Assembly: GCA_025363295.1 (NCBI GenBank)
Contig: JANYEC010000037.1
Coordinates: forward strand, 1-58,607
Reading direction: 5' to 3'
DNA: 58,607 nt
DNA from: Akkermansiaceae bacterium
GTDB lineage: Bacteria; Verrucomicrobiota; Verrucomicrobiia; Verrucomicrobiales; Akkermansiaceae
This document shows, one piece after another, positions 1-8,246 of this stretch; position 1 is the stretch's first letter, and every line of letters begins with the position of its first letter. Under the pieces are notes generated by a model. That model had not been told where the DNA came from. It did no database searches and worked only from the letters and a program-made list of their open reading frames with translations. A program made the position numbers and the translations under genes.

Positions 1-293
1 CGCTACGCGGGCCTTGAATTCGGGGTCGTGTCTTCTTCGTTTGTCTTTCATTTTGTGTGTGTTCGGTTCGGTTTAAATGCCGTTCCCACACACCACAATC
101 ATAGCTTAGCCACTGGCCCGATTTTCTGGGTCCGCCTCAATCAAGGCAGTGGGAATGGACTCGGTTTTCGACCCGATCCGCCAGCTCAACGGGGGGCGCT
201 ATCGTCTCAAGCCTAACCGCAGTAAATTGTTCGACTTCGAGTGAGGTCCATTGGTGCCTTGCGTCTTGGCACGGAAACGGCAGTGTATGGATT
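1..293. other. left edge, no supported gene
   Basis: No convincing gene. A short plus-strand frame ends in a TGA at about 242 and could be the last 40 or so codons of a gene, but it has an in-frame TAG at about 105 and no recognisable domain. Bases around 121-145 resemble bases around 6695-6720 (both contain ATTTTC followed by CCGCCTCA), so this may be decayed repeated sequence. Confidence 0.3.
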
Positions 294-1826
294 ATGAATG
301 AACTCATCCCTTCTCGGCGTCAGTTTCTAGCTGGAACGGGAGCGTGGTTGGGAGCCACGGCGCTCGGCTTCGGGGCTAACCCCGAAAAGGTCAAAACCAT
401 TTCCATTTTTCATACCACTGACCTGCACGGCCACATCCTTCCGACTCAGACCTACGGCGGAGTAAAGGATGTGGGCGGATTCGCCCGCTGTGTTTCTTGC
501 ATCCGGCAATGGCGCAAGGAGGTCCCGGACTCGCTGCTGCTAGACATCGGTGATGTCTATCAGGGGACTGCTGAAAGTTTAAGCAACGGCGGAGCGCTGA
601 TGATAGGACTCTTCAATCGTCTCGGCTATGATGCTTGGGCGCTTGGGAATCATGACTTCGACTGGGGGCCGGAAGCGCTTGAGAAAAATCTAACTCTGTC
701 CAAATCTCCGGTTTTAACAGGAAACCTCGAACTCCGCGGAAAAGTCCCTGGCGCACTCCAAGGTGCGTGGCAAGTGGTGAAACCGTGGACGATGAAAGAA
801 TGCGGCGGTTTCCGCATTGCGCTGATAGGTTTGGTGACGCCCGGCCTGCCGTATTGGCTGGCACCGGAAACACTCGGCGGAGTTTCTCCCACCGCTCCGG
901 CAGAATCACTCAAACGCTCCATCGCCGAGGCGAAAGCGGACAAGGCGGACGTCATTGTCGTCATGGGCCACATGGGTTGGCGCAAGGATGACGACTTCGC
1001 GAATCCCATGCGTGAGGTTCTCAAGGAAAACAACGACGTGGATGTTTTTCTAGCAGGGCACACCCACCAGGACCAGCCGTCGTTTGAGCTGAACGGAGTC
1101 TTGTGTTCGCAGGCTGACTATTACGGCATCCACTGCGGGCGGATCGACCTGACATTGGATTTGGAATCTCGGAAAATTGTCGGACGCAAGGCACTTACGA
1201 TGCTGATGGACCAGCGTTACGATCTTGATCCTGTGGTGATAGAAACCGCGCAACCGGAGTTAAAAAAAGCGGAGGAGCAAATGGCACGAAAATCAGGAAG
1301 CGTTAGATCGCCCATTGATGGAAAGGGGAGGGGAAACCGGCTGTCCCAGCTTTTCTGTGAGTTTTTCAGCGAGGCGCTCCAACGCAACCAGACTCCCGTG
1401 GACGGAGTTTTCCATGGCACATTTGGCACCGGCGATCTCGCTGCGGGAGACCTCACCGTGGCGGATTGTTGGAAAATGCTGCCATATGAAAACCTCCTAA
1501 CCGTCGCAGGCGTGACGGCCGAGGAGCTAATCGAAATCGCCCGCGAGGACCGCAAGGATTACCAATCAGATCGAACCTTGTGGCCATTCGTTTTGGAGCT
1601 CGCCCATGATGGCAGTGTCACCCGCTTCCTTTACAAAGGTGAGGCCGTCGCTGCGGGTAGGCGTTTCACCATCGGCTTCAATAGCTACGATGCCCAGTCT
1701 GGCGGACGGAAACTCATGCGCCTGCGTGAAATTGCCGCAAGCCCCTCCGCCAAACGTGTGATCACGCACATCGACACCCGCAACGCCCTGATCGACGGCA
1801 TCCTCAACCGCAAGGAGATTTCCTGA
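294..1826 (+). CDS. Tat-exported bifunctional metallophosphatase / 5'-nucleotidase-like protein
   Basis: A 510-residue protein of the 5'-nucleotidase/UshA-like family, which hydrolyses nucleotides or other phosphoesters outside the cytoplasm. Residues 7-28 hold a twin-arginine signal (SRRQFLAG followed by a hydrophobic stretch). The N-terminal calcineurin-like domain shows the metal ligands in order: DLHGH (43-47), DIGD (84-87), GNHD (118-121), GHM (225-227) and GHTH (255-258). The C-terminal half fits the 5'-nucleotidase substrate-binding domain. Length is normal for the family. The ATG at 294 places the Tat motif close to the N-terminus, as expected. It stands alone, with no same-strand gene close by. 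The substrate cannot be told from sequence; sulfur-oxidation SoxB proteins are related, but no sox genes are present here. Confidence 0.9.
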   Translation: MNELIPSRRQFLAGTGAWLGATALGFGANPEKVKTISIFHTTDLHGHILPTQTYGGVKDVGGFARCVSCIRQWRKEVPDSLLLDIGDVYQGTAESLSNGGALMIGLFNRLGYDAWALGNHDFDWGPEALEKNLTLSKSPVLTGNLELRGKVPGALQGAWQVVKPWTMKECGGFRIALIGLVTPGLPYWLAPETLGGVSPTAPAESLKRSIAEAKADKADVIVVMGHMGWRKDDDFANPMREVLKENNDVDVFLAGHTHQDQPSFELNGVLCSQADYYGIHCGRIDLTLDLESRKIVGRKALTMLMDQRYDLDPVVIETAQPELKKAEEQMARKSGSVRSPIDGKGRGNRLSQLFCEFFSEALQRNQTPVDGVFHGTFGTGDLAAGDLTVADCWKMLPYENLLTVAGVTAEELIEIAREDRKDYQSDRTLWPFVLELAHDGSVTRFLYKGEAVAAGRRFTIGFNSYDAQSGGRKLMRLREIAASPSAKRVITHIDTRNALIDGILNRKEIS

Positions 1827-2440
1827 AACGGAGAGGAACGCCTGACTTGGTTGGCGGTCAACGCCTTCGCCGTAATAGGCCAAGTTCGTCCAAAGCACCG
1901 AGCATGCGTGACAGCACGCAGCGGGATGTTTGGCGGGGTGAGGTGAATTTGTATGACAATACCTGTTATTTTGGACTGGTACCATTTCCACGGAGAGTCG
2001 GATACGAGGTTGTGGCGGAAGCGCTAGGCAGTCCGAGGGTCATCTTCAGTAAGCTCGGCTTCCAGAATCCACTTTCCAATTCCCCAAGCAAAACAACTGC
2101 AAGCGTCTGGCCTAGAACAAAACGAACTCCATGCTGCCAGCCATACTTCCCACTCGGCTACAACTCGCGCCCCAAGGGGCAGCGCTGCGTGGAGACGGGG
2201 AGAGACAGGTTGGGGAGAGGTTGGGGAGAGGTTGGGGAGAGGTGGGCCGTTTCCAACGGAGCAAGGCTAGAGCCTCTAAACAGCCGAAGAGAGCAGCCGA
2301 AGGCGGAGAAATGGAGGCGCTGACTTCACACGCGGGCGAATGCGGAGGCACCGCAGTCGCTGCAAAAAGTGGCGCGACTATCACGGGTGCAACACACCGG
2401 GGCAGCCGCGACACGTACTAACAGTTTAGGCCTCTCCGGA
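1827..2440. other. 614-base intergenic region
   Basis: No gene is supported: frames open here lack domain signatures or plausible starts. It contains a three-unit 11-base tandem repeat (listed separately) and, near 1965-2000, a degenerate copy of sequence also seen near 56745-56770 (both contain GGACYGGTACCATT and ACGGAGAGT). Confidence 0.6.
2208..2246 (+). repeat. 11-base tandem repeat with a G-quadruplex pattern
   Basis: Three perfect copies of GGTTGGGGAGA run from 2208 to 2240, followed by a partial fourth. The G-runs at 2212-2215, 2223-2226, 2234-2237 and 2244-2246 are separated by 7, 7 and 6 bases, which meets the usual G3+/N1-7 quadruplex rule on the plus strand. Confidence 0.85.
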
Positions 2441-3421
2441 TTATCTGCGACGGCGCAAGGTTAGGCCACCCAAAGCCACAATGCCAAGCAGCGCCGAGCT
2501 TGGCTCGGGAACCGCAGTCAAAAACCGGACTTCCGCGATGCCAATCCGGTCCCCACCCGTGGTGCCACCGACGCCGTAGTAGTTGTCAGTCGGCTTCATC
2601 TGGACCCTAGTAACTCCAGCGACGGTGCTGGCAAAATTCAAGGTATTGGCTGCGCCGCCGATCATCCCGCCCGCCGGACCGGAGATGGTCTCGTTGGATA
2701 TCAGAGTTCCATCAAAATTGAAAAACGACATGTCCCATGAGCGTACGTTGTTGGCACCGTTGTCGGTGGCATTGAAATTGTATCCCCAAAGCACGACGGC
2801 ACTGAGATCAACAGCGCTCGGAAGGCTCAGGCTTAGAAATCCCGCAAGGGGGTTGGTGCGGTTTGTTCTAGAGTAGGCAGCGTCCAGATCAGCAAAGAAA
2901 TCACCATCAGCGCTGCCGGGATCCACCGACACCCACGCACTCGCGTTCACACCAGAAAAGCCGGGGGTGGTATGGGTAATGGTCGTATAATTGGCGGCGG
3001 TGGGGCTGCCGCTGAGTCCATTGCCATTGATGATGCCGTTTAGCATCTCGGACTTGGAGGCGCCGAGGCTGGTATCGGTGATGAAATAGGTCTGCTGAAC
3101 AGACACCGGCATGCCGAGGTTCGGATCGACGACGGTTGTCGTGGAGGTCGGATCGGTGTAGGAGGCAGCGGTGGGAGTCACGAGGGTGGGAGTCACGACG
3201 GGGGGAGTCACGACGGGAGGAGTCACAACGGGGGGACTCACGACGAAGGAAGTCACTGAGAGGGCGGCCGCCGCGTGACCAGCAGCAACGATAGACAGGA
3301 TGGAGAATATTTGACGGATCGTGAAGGGATTAGTTGCCAGGAATTTGCTTCTGGAATGAAGGCCGTTGAAAGAGCGGGTGGCGCGGGTGAGGCAGTTGGG
3401 CAGCTTGTTTGGTGATTTCAT
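2441..3421 (-). CDS. PEP-CTERM sorting domain protein
   Basis: A 326-residue secreted protein ending in a PEP-CTERM signal: VPEPSSALL, a hydrophobic helix, then RRRR at the extreme C-terminus. Such proteins are processed by an exosortase and released to, or anchored at, the cell surface, often with exopolysaccharide. Residues around 35-55 form a hydrophobic export segment. It is followed by a proline-rich linker of repeated VVTPP units encoded by a 15-base tandem repeat. The middle is Ser/Thr/Asn/Gly-rich and may be a beta-sandwich; no catalytic motif was seen. The N-terminal 30 residues before the hydrophobic segment are unusually long, so a start further downstream is possible. It stands alone, convergent with the upstream phosphoesterase gene. 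Confidence 0.85.
   Translation of the reverse strand: MKSPNKLPNCLTRATRSFNGLHSRSKFLATNPFTIRQIFSILSIVAAGHAAAALSVTSFVVSPPVVTPPVVTPPVVTPTLVTPTAASYTDPTSTTTVVDPNLGMPVSVQQTYFITDTSLGASKSEMLNGIINGNGLSGSPTAANYTTITHTTPGFSGVNASAWVSVDPGSADGDFFADLDAAYSRTNRTNPLAGFLSLSLPSAVDLSAVVLWGYNFNATDNGANNVRSWDMSFFNFDGTLISNETISGPAGGMIGGAANTLNFASTVAGVTRVQMKPTDNYYGVGGTTGGDRIGIAEVRFLTAVPEPSSALLGIVALGGLTLRRRR
3171..3255. repeat. 15-base tandem repeat inside the PEP-CTERM gene
   Basis: AGTCA (once ACTCA) recurs at 3176, 3191, 3206, 3221, 3236 and 3251, an exact 15-base period over six units. On the minus strand it encodes the VVTPP-type linker. Because the period is a multiple of three, gain or loss of units would change linker length without shifting the frame. 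Confidence 0.85.
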
Positions 3422-3542
3422 AATGTGTTGTCGTTTGAAATCAACTCCCCGAGGTATTACGGGTTCGTTGAATAACCGAACACTACCGCCCGGCAGCGGC
3501 CGAATGCGATTCTCCCGGCGGGGTAATTTCGGGGTACTCGCG

Positions 3543-3701
3543 CTAGAATTTGAACGAGACTCCGGCGAAGAATTCGCGGCCCGGCGAGCTCATGCCTTCG
3601 CCGCTGGCGGTGCCTGGCAGGAGGTATGGGGCGACGTCCTGGGTGGAGTGGTTGTTGAGGGCGTAAAAGTAGCTGCTGTAGTTTTTATCCAGCACGTTGC
3701 T
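3543..3701 (-). pseudogene. C-terminal remnant of a TonB-dependent receptor
   Basis: Reading the minus strand from 3701 to the TAG at 3543 gives 52 residues that start with NVLDKNYSSYFYAL and end GREFFAGVSFKF. This is the typical last strand pair of a TonB-dependent outer-membrane receptor, with a C-terminal Phe for barrel insertion. Everything upstream is gone: an in-frame stop lies directly before the first residue, and the DNA beyond 3702 belongs to a response regulator on the other strand. There is no start codon or signal peptide, so it cannot be functional. Substrate unknown. Confidence 0.75.
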
Positions 3702-3702
3702 C

Positions 3703-4206
3703 TATGTCTGTCGCCGCGTGCGCGAAACTTTGGCCATGCCAGTTCTGTTTCTAACGGCCCTCGACGGCGAGGTGGACCGCATCCTGGGGCTCGAACTCGG
3801 CGGTGACGACTACGTGACCAAGCCGTTTTCCTCTCGGGAAATTGTCGCCCGGGTGCGTGCCATTCTCCGTCGTTCTCAGAATATGGTTTCTCCGCAGCAG
3901 CAGGTCGCTTGCGGTGGGAAATCGCTGCATCACGAGCAGGAAACGATGCGAATTCACTGCCATGGAGAGCAACTCGATCTCACGGCTCATGCATATAAAC
4001 TTCTGCTCGTTCTGTTGGAAAAGCCGGGCCGCGTTTTCACCAGGGATCAATTGATCGATCATGCCTGGCAGGATCCGGGTGCCGTGACCGATCGCACCAT
4101 CGATGCCCACATTAAATCTATCCGAGCTAAGCTTCGTGCCGTCCGCGTGGGGGCAGAGGACTTGGTTCAGACCCGTCGCGGTCTAGGCTATCTGGTGATG
4201 CTTTGA
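3703..4206 (+). pseudogene. creB: 5'-truncated OmpR-family response regulator (CreB-like)
   Basis: The frame encodes the second half of a receiver domain (LTALDGEVDRILGLELGGDDYVTKPFS, with the conserved Thr and Lys) and a complete winged-helix DNA-binding domain ending RRGLGYLVML. The first 70 or so residues, including the acidic pocket and phospho-accepting Asp, are missing, and the sequence begins abruptly at the junction with the TonB-receptor remnant. A creC-like kinase follows 15 bases downstream, so this was probably a creB-type gene. A TTG at 3697 could start translation, but the product would lack phospho-acceptor chemistry. Assignment to CreB rests mainly on the creC neighbour. Confidence 0.75.
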
Positions 4207-4221
4207 AAATTTCGGATCATC

Positions 4222-5458
4222 ATGCGTTTCACCCGGGTCACCCTCTTTTTCATCGCGTTCATTATAACGCTGGGCTTCTATCAGCTTGGACGGCATTTCG
4301 TTTCGGAAGTGGAACCGCAGACGTTCCAAGCGACCGAGGAGGTGCTCGTTGATGTGGCAAATCTGCTGGCCGAAGTAGTTACGAAGGGCGTTCAGGAAAA
4401 TCACCTCGAGTGAGCTCAGCTCCATCAGGCCTTTGAAGGTGCCCACGGCCGCATCATCCAAGCGCGGATTTTTGATCACCTTAAAAAGTGGCATCGGCAT
4501 CCATGCCTATCTCACCGACTCCAAGGGCATGGTCATTTTCGATTCTGATAGAGGAAGGCGTGAGGGCCAGGATTATTCTGAGAAACGGGATGTATCGCTG
4601 ACGCTCGCAGGTCGTTATGGTGCACGCAGCACCCGTGACAATCTCGAGGACTCGACAAGCTCTGTGTTCTACGTGGGGGCCCCCATTGGGAATGCGAAAA
4701 AACCCATCGGGGTGCTAACCGTCTATAAACCCCAAGCGGATGTGCTGCCGTTAGTTCGTGAGAGACGTCGCATCATTTACATCGCCTGCGGTTTGATTGG
4801 TGGAGGTATTTTATTCCTGATCGGCGCAGTATTTCTTTGGCTGTTCCACCCCATCGGGAAAATCACTGAATACGCCCGTGCCATCGAGCGCGGCGAGCGA
4901 CCGGCGAAGCCTAACATCGGCATAGGCCGCGAGGTGAATACTCTCGCTCATGCACTGGACTCGATGCGTGATGCCCTAGAAGGCCGTGCCAGCCTTGAAA
5001 TTGTCGATGAACTCGACTTCCATGCCATCGTTGCCCACGCCATCGACCAAGCTCGTCCTCTAGCGGAAATCGCCGATGTTACGTTAGAACCGGCAATAGC
5101 GGCGGCAGTCATTCCGATGTGTGGTGATGCCTTCATCCTGCAGGCGGCAGTCACAAATCTGTTGGAGAACGCTATTGATTTTTCCCCGCGTGGGGGCACC
5201 ATCGAAAACGAAGTAAAAACGAGCGAGCGTAACGTTACCTTATTGATCCGCGACCACGGCCCCGGCGTGCCGGAATACGCGCGGGAAAAGATCTTTGAGC
5301 GCTTTTTCTCACTGCGCCATCACACTTCGAAACGTAAAGGCACCGGCTTAGGTCGCACGCTTGTTAGATAAACTGCCGAGCTCCACGGCGGATCAATTGC
5401 CCTCGACCCCGCAGATGGAGGCGGCACGGTAGCAAGGCTGAGCCTTCCGCTAATCTGA
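4222..5458 (+). pseudogene. creC: decayed CreC-like sensor histidine kinase
   Basis: The reading frame resembles CreC across its length: N-terminal membrane helix, periplasmic sensor region with the FDSDRGRREGQDYSEKRDV and GRYGARST blocks, a second membrane helix, HAMP, then an ATPase domain (N box ENAIDFSPRGG, G box DHGPGVP, FERFFSL, GTGLG). It is broken in four ways. There is an in-frame TGA at about 4411. A one-base frameshift lies in the A-run near 4482-4487. The HisKA segment with the phospho-accepting His is missing between ALEGR and ASLEIVDEL. A Glu-like codon has become TAA at about 5369, after which the same frame still reads TAELHGGSIALDP to the TGA at 5456. With its truncated partner regulator, this is a dead two-component system. 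Confidence 0.8.
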
Positions 5459-5593
5459 CGGACCGCGCGATTCCTCTCGTCTCTAAGATTCGTCCAGTGC
5501 CCGCGAGCACGATTCCTCTAAGCAGCAACCCATGGCCGATTTTTGCTTTATTTTGTGCTTAGTCGTAAGCCGTTCCTGCGCTAGACCGTGGGC

Positions 5594-5914
5594 ATGGATG
5601 AACTGACACGCGATCACGGACTTCAGCCACTCGATGGCTTGATGATCCGCTGGAATTTGGCCAATCATGAATTGGTGGAAGTTTCGACTGAGCAATTGAA
5701 CCACAAGCAGGTGCAAAAAGCCCGCAAGGGACGCCAGCTCACCCTACACCTGATGCAGAAAATGATGCGCGCGCTCAACGATTTAATCGTTACGAAACTT
5801 CCCAAAGAGGACCGCGCGAAATTCGTGCCTTACCTGCATAAGCAGTTGTTCAGTTATGCCAAAGCCTACGACGCAGCATGGGTCGATCCTAACAGTGAGC
5901 TGATGCCAAAGTGA
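5594..5914 (+). CDS. conserved hypothetical protein, small and charged
   Basis: A 106-residue soluble protein with no signal peptide or membrane helix. The N-terminal half (TRDHGLQPLDGLM, NHELVEVSTEQLNHKQVQKARKGRQLT) is rich in Lys, Arg, Gln and His and looks helical, as in small nucleic-acid-binding proteins. The C-terminal half is also helical and mixed-charge. The ATG at 5594 is preferred over an in-frame GTG two codons earlier. It lies just after the creBC remnants and is followed by a hairpin at 5950-5978. The even codon use and clean frame support a real gene. I do not recognise a characterised family; DNA- or RNA-binding is a guess from composition. Confidence 0.65.
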   Translation: MDELTRDHGLQPLDGLMIRWNLANHELVEVSTEQLNHKQVQKARKGRQLTLHLMQKMMRALNDLIVTKLPKEDRAKFVPYLHKQLFSYAKAYDAAWVDPNSELMPK

Positions 5915-5949
5915 GCAGCGATCTGAGCCGTGCGGTGTTTTTCCCTTCA

Positions 5950-5978
5950 CGGAGCGCGGACATTCATTCCGCTCTCCG
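5950..5978. terminator. hairpin downstream of the small hypothetical gene
   Basis: Eleven-base arms (CGGAGCGCGGA and TCCGCTCTCCG) pair with one mismatch around a CATTCAT loop, 35 bases after the stop codon at 5914. There is no U-run, so it may be a palindromic repeat element rather than a classical terminator. Confidence 0.5.
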
Positions 5979-6879
5979 ATCAGGCGCGTGAAGGCACCAA
6001 GGTCGGGGAGTTGAGGGTTGAGGGGAAGTAAGGGCACGATCCATGATCGCTCTTCCCTATATTATTCTAGTGTAGGGGTCCTTAATTTATTCCTTACCTC
6101 CGGTGGATACCCGTTAGTTTCTGCATTGCGGCCAAGTATTGGGTTTTCTGTTCTCCCACGACCCGGATATCACTTCTCCACGCCGCCAGAGAAAGCTATG
6201 AACCCTAACCGGATGAGAGTTTTCCATACCGATCCATATTCGAGGATTTCTTGTTAGCGAACGATGTGGTCAGGACTCACGAATTTTATGAACAATCTAC
6301 CTGCGAATAAATCGTATTCTTGCTAGGCCCGTAAGTGAAAAGATTTTTCAGGCTTGGCTATGCCAGGATAGGAATTGAAATGAAAGTAATACGTAGAAGA
6401 AAGTGTAACTGGAACTTGTGGGCACGCACATTCCCGTAGCAGTCGCACGATCTTTACGGAGGTTTGCATTTTTAAAAGGCACTCCTTCCGATATTTCTCT
6501 CAAACGCTAACTTAATCGGAGAAGTTCGCAAAAGGGCTAGTGCTAACAATACCTCCGGCTGTACTAATGACAGGACCAGAGCGGGTTGCCGCTCCAAACG
6601 TGTATATAGTTGAGCAGTCAAAAACACTATTCCCTCGGACAAGCACTTTTGCTGAAGCATTCGTAATAATCCCTGTCGCGCATGTACTTACGGATTTTCG
6701 GGGCCGCCTCAGTCAATGAAACTGAATTCCGTTAGAAACTATTCTTTAGAATTTACAAACCGCCAGAGTCTTACAGAGAAAACCTAACCAGTAGCTTTGG
6801 CCACGAACCCTACGCTGGGAGCAGTAATGTTCCGGGTGTAGCATGGGAGAGTGGAGACGTAGGCCAGCCATTGAGCTCC

Positions 6880-7015
6880 GACATTGCAGTTTCCCAGACA
6901 AACTGTGATAACACACCGTTTTCGGCCAAGTCCGTCCACTACCCATAGTGGCTGCGACGGGCTCACTCACGGACCCGCTTCGCTGCGGGTGATCACCCAG
7001 CGGAGGAAGTTAGTG
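6880..7015. repeat. diverged copy of the repeat at 47795-47990
   Basis: TTGCAGTTTCCCAGACAAAC (from about 6882) matches TTACAGTTTCCAAGACAAAT (from about 47800) with a few changes. Further on, CTTCGCTGCGGGT here and CTTCGCTGCGGGTAGGAC there occupy comparable positions. The arms around 6977-7008 form an imperfect hairpin. Confidence 0.45.
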
Positions 7016-7043
7016 GACGATTTTTCCCGGCGTCCCCCGCAGT

Positions 7044-7220
7044 ATGTTGGGTAGGTGTCCGTTTCATCTTCAGCAAAACACCCAAGAATACGTCATCGTA
7101 AAGCATCTCAAAAGCAAGGTCGCCTCGGACATCATGGTCATTTCCAACGCTGACGATCGCGCCGCTGCACGAGTTCGCTCTTCCCTGCGGGAAGGCGGGG
7201 AGGCAGAGTTTGCAGGATGA
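7044..7220 (+). CDS. possible 58-residue hypothetical ORF
   Basis: An ATG at 7044 opens a frame to the TGA at 7218-7220, encoding a basic/acidic helical peptide (YVIVKHLKSKVASDIMVISN in the middle). No domain is recognised and no ribosome binding site is clear. It ends 31 bases before the FAD oxidoreductase start and could be a leader gene or the tail of a decayed protein. Support is weak. Confidence 0.25.
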   Translation: MLGRCPFHLQQNTQEYVIVKHLKSKVASDIMVISNADDRAAARVRSSLREGGEAEFAG

Positions 7221-7251
7221 AAGTGTGTGGAAACCCTGGCGTGATGAGCCG

Positions 7252-8241
7252 ATGAAAGATTTAGAAAACAAGTGGATCATCGTCGGACAAGGTCTCGCCG
7301 GGTCTTGTCTCGCATGGGAGCTTTGGAAACGGGGGGTGCCATTTTTGTTAGTAGATCGTGGCAGCGGCGGAAGCTCGCGGGTGGCTGCGGGGATGATCAA
7401 TCCTATCACTGGGAAAAACTTTGAACCGAGCTGGCACATCGCGGATTTTCTGCCGCAAGCGCTGGCTTTTTATGCAGAAATCGAACCTCTGATAGAGCGT
7501 AGAATCTGGCATGGCTTTCCGGTGTTGCGGCTTGCGGAATCGGAGAAGGAGTGGGGGAAGATTCTATCAAAAATCGCCGATCCTATGGTCGCGCCTTGGG
7601 TGGCAAGGGAGGTGAGCGCACCTGCGGGCTGGGTGGGCGCGGTGAAAGTCTGCGGTGGCGGACGGCTTGACACGCGCGCATTCATGGATGGCTCGAGGGA
7701 GTTTTTCCAAGCGCAGGGCTGTTATGAAACGGGTGATGTTTCTACCAACGCACCTAACATGATCTGGTGTGATGGCGCGGCCGGGTTGATGGCTAACAAG
7801 TTCGGCCGGCATCGGTGTGCGAAAGGCGAGATTCTCACGCTGCACGCCACGGGCTGGGATGAAACGCAAATCCGCATCGGTGCGGGGGGCTGGCTCGTTC
7901 CGTTAGGCGGCGGGCATTTTAAAGTGGGCTCCACTTATGAATGGAACGAGCTGGATGAAATTCCGACGCAAAAAGGCCGCGACCGAGTGGAAGCGATCGC
8001 ACGCAAACTCGGTGGCGATAATTTTCAAATCATCGCTCACGACGCCGGCATCCGGCCAATCCTGCGCCGCAGCCAGCCCTTGATCGGTCCTCTGGAGCAA
8101 GGTGGCTGGATGTGCAACGCGCTGGGATCGAAAGGCTCGCTCTACGCGCCGGGCATGGCCAAGCGACTTGTTAGGTGGTTAGTCGATGGCACGGTGCCTG
8201 AGCCGGAGGTGGACTTGCGGGTCTTCCTGAACCACGATTGA
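7252..8241 (+). CDS. FAD-dependent oxidoreductase (DAO family), MnmC(o)/MnmL-like candidate
   Basis: A 329-residue cytoplasmic flavoprotein of the D-amino-acid-oxidase family. The Rossmann dinucleotide motif is at the N-terminus (IIVGQGLAGSCLAWEL, then the ribose-binding acidic residue in LLVDRG), followed by the family pattern SSRVAAGMINPITG. The C-terminal part has the FAD-contacting GIRPILRRSQPLIG block. The ATG at 7252 starts directly before the dinucleotide motif; in-frame codons upstream add nothing recognisable. The next gene starts five bases after this stop and encodes an MnmM-type tRNA methyltransferase. That neighbour suggests this enzyme acts like the oxidase half of MnmC on carboxymethylaminomethyl-uridine at tRNA position 34. 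The role comes from context; another secondary-amine substrate is possible. Confidence 0.8.
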   Translation: MKDLENKWIIVGQGLAGSCLAWELWKRGVPFLLVDRGSGGSSRVAAGMINPITGKNFEPSWHIADFLPQALAFYAEIEPLIERRIWHGFPVLRLAESEKEWGKILSKIADPMVAPWVAREVSAPAGWVGAVKVCGGGRLDTRAFMDGSREFFQAQGCYETGDVSTNAPNMIWCDGAAGLMANKFGRHRCAKGEILTLHATGWDETQIRIGAGGWLVPLGGGHFKVGSTYEWNELDEIPTQKGRDRVEAIARKLGGDNFQIIAHDAGIRPILRRSQPLIGPLEQGGWMCNALGSKGSLYAPGMAKRLVRWLVDGTVPEPEVDLRVFLNHD

Positions 8242-8246
8242 GCATT

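Larger units (their letters stand above)
5915..7043. other. about 1.1 kb without a supported gene
   Basis: Apart from the hairpin at 5950-5978, I see only short frames with no domain signatures on either strand. The stretch 6880-7015 resembles 47795-47990. Both contain a CAGTTTCC..AGACAAA.TGTGAT block, and about 100-130 bases later a CTTCGCTGCGGG hairpin arm. The region is probably decayed coding or repeat sequence. Confidence 0.6.

Noticed and set aside
28..216. 62-codon frame at the left edge
   Set aside because: No domain, unusual composition and no ribosome binding site; the sequence resembles decayed repeat.
1847..2323. Open frame of 158 codons in the intergenic region
   Set aside because: Runs through the tandem repeat, has noncoding-like composition and no recognisable motif.
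6018..6257. 79-codon frame in the gene-poor stretch
   Set aside because: No family features; length is not remarkable and neighbouring frames are similar.
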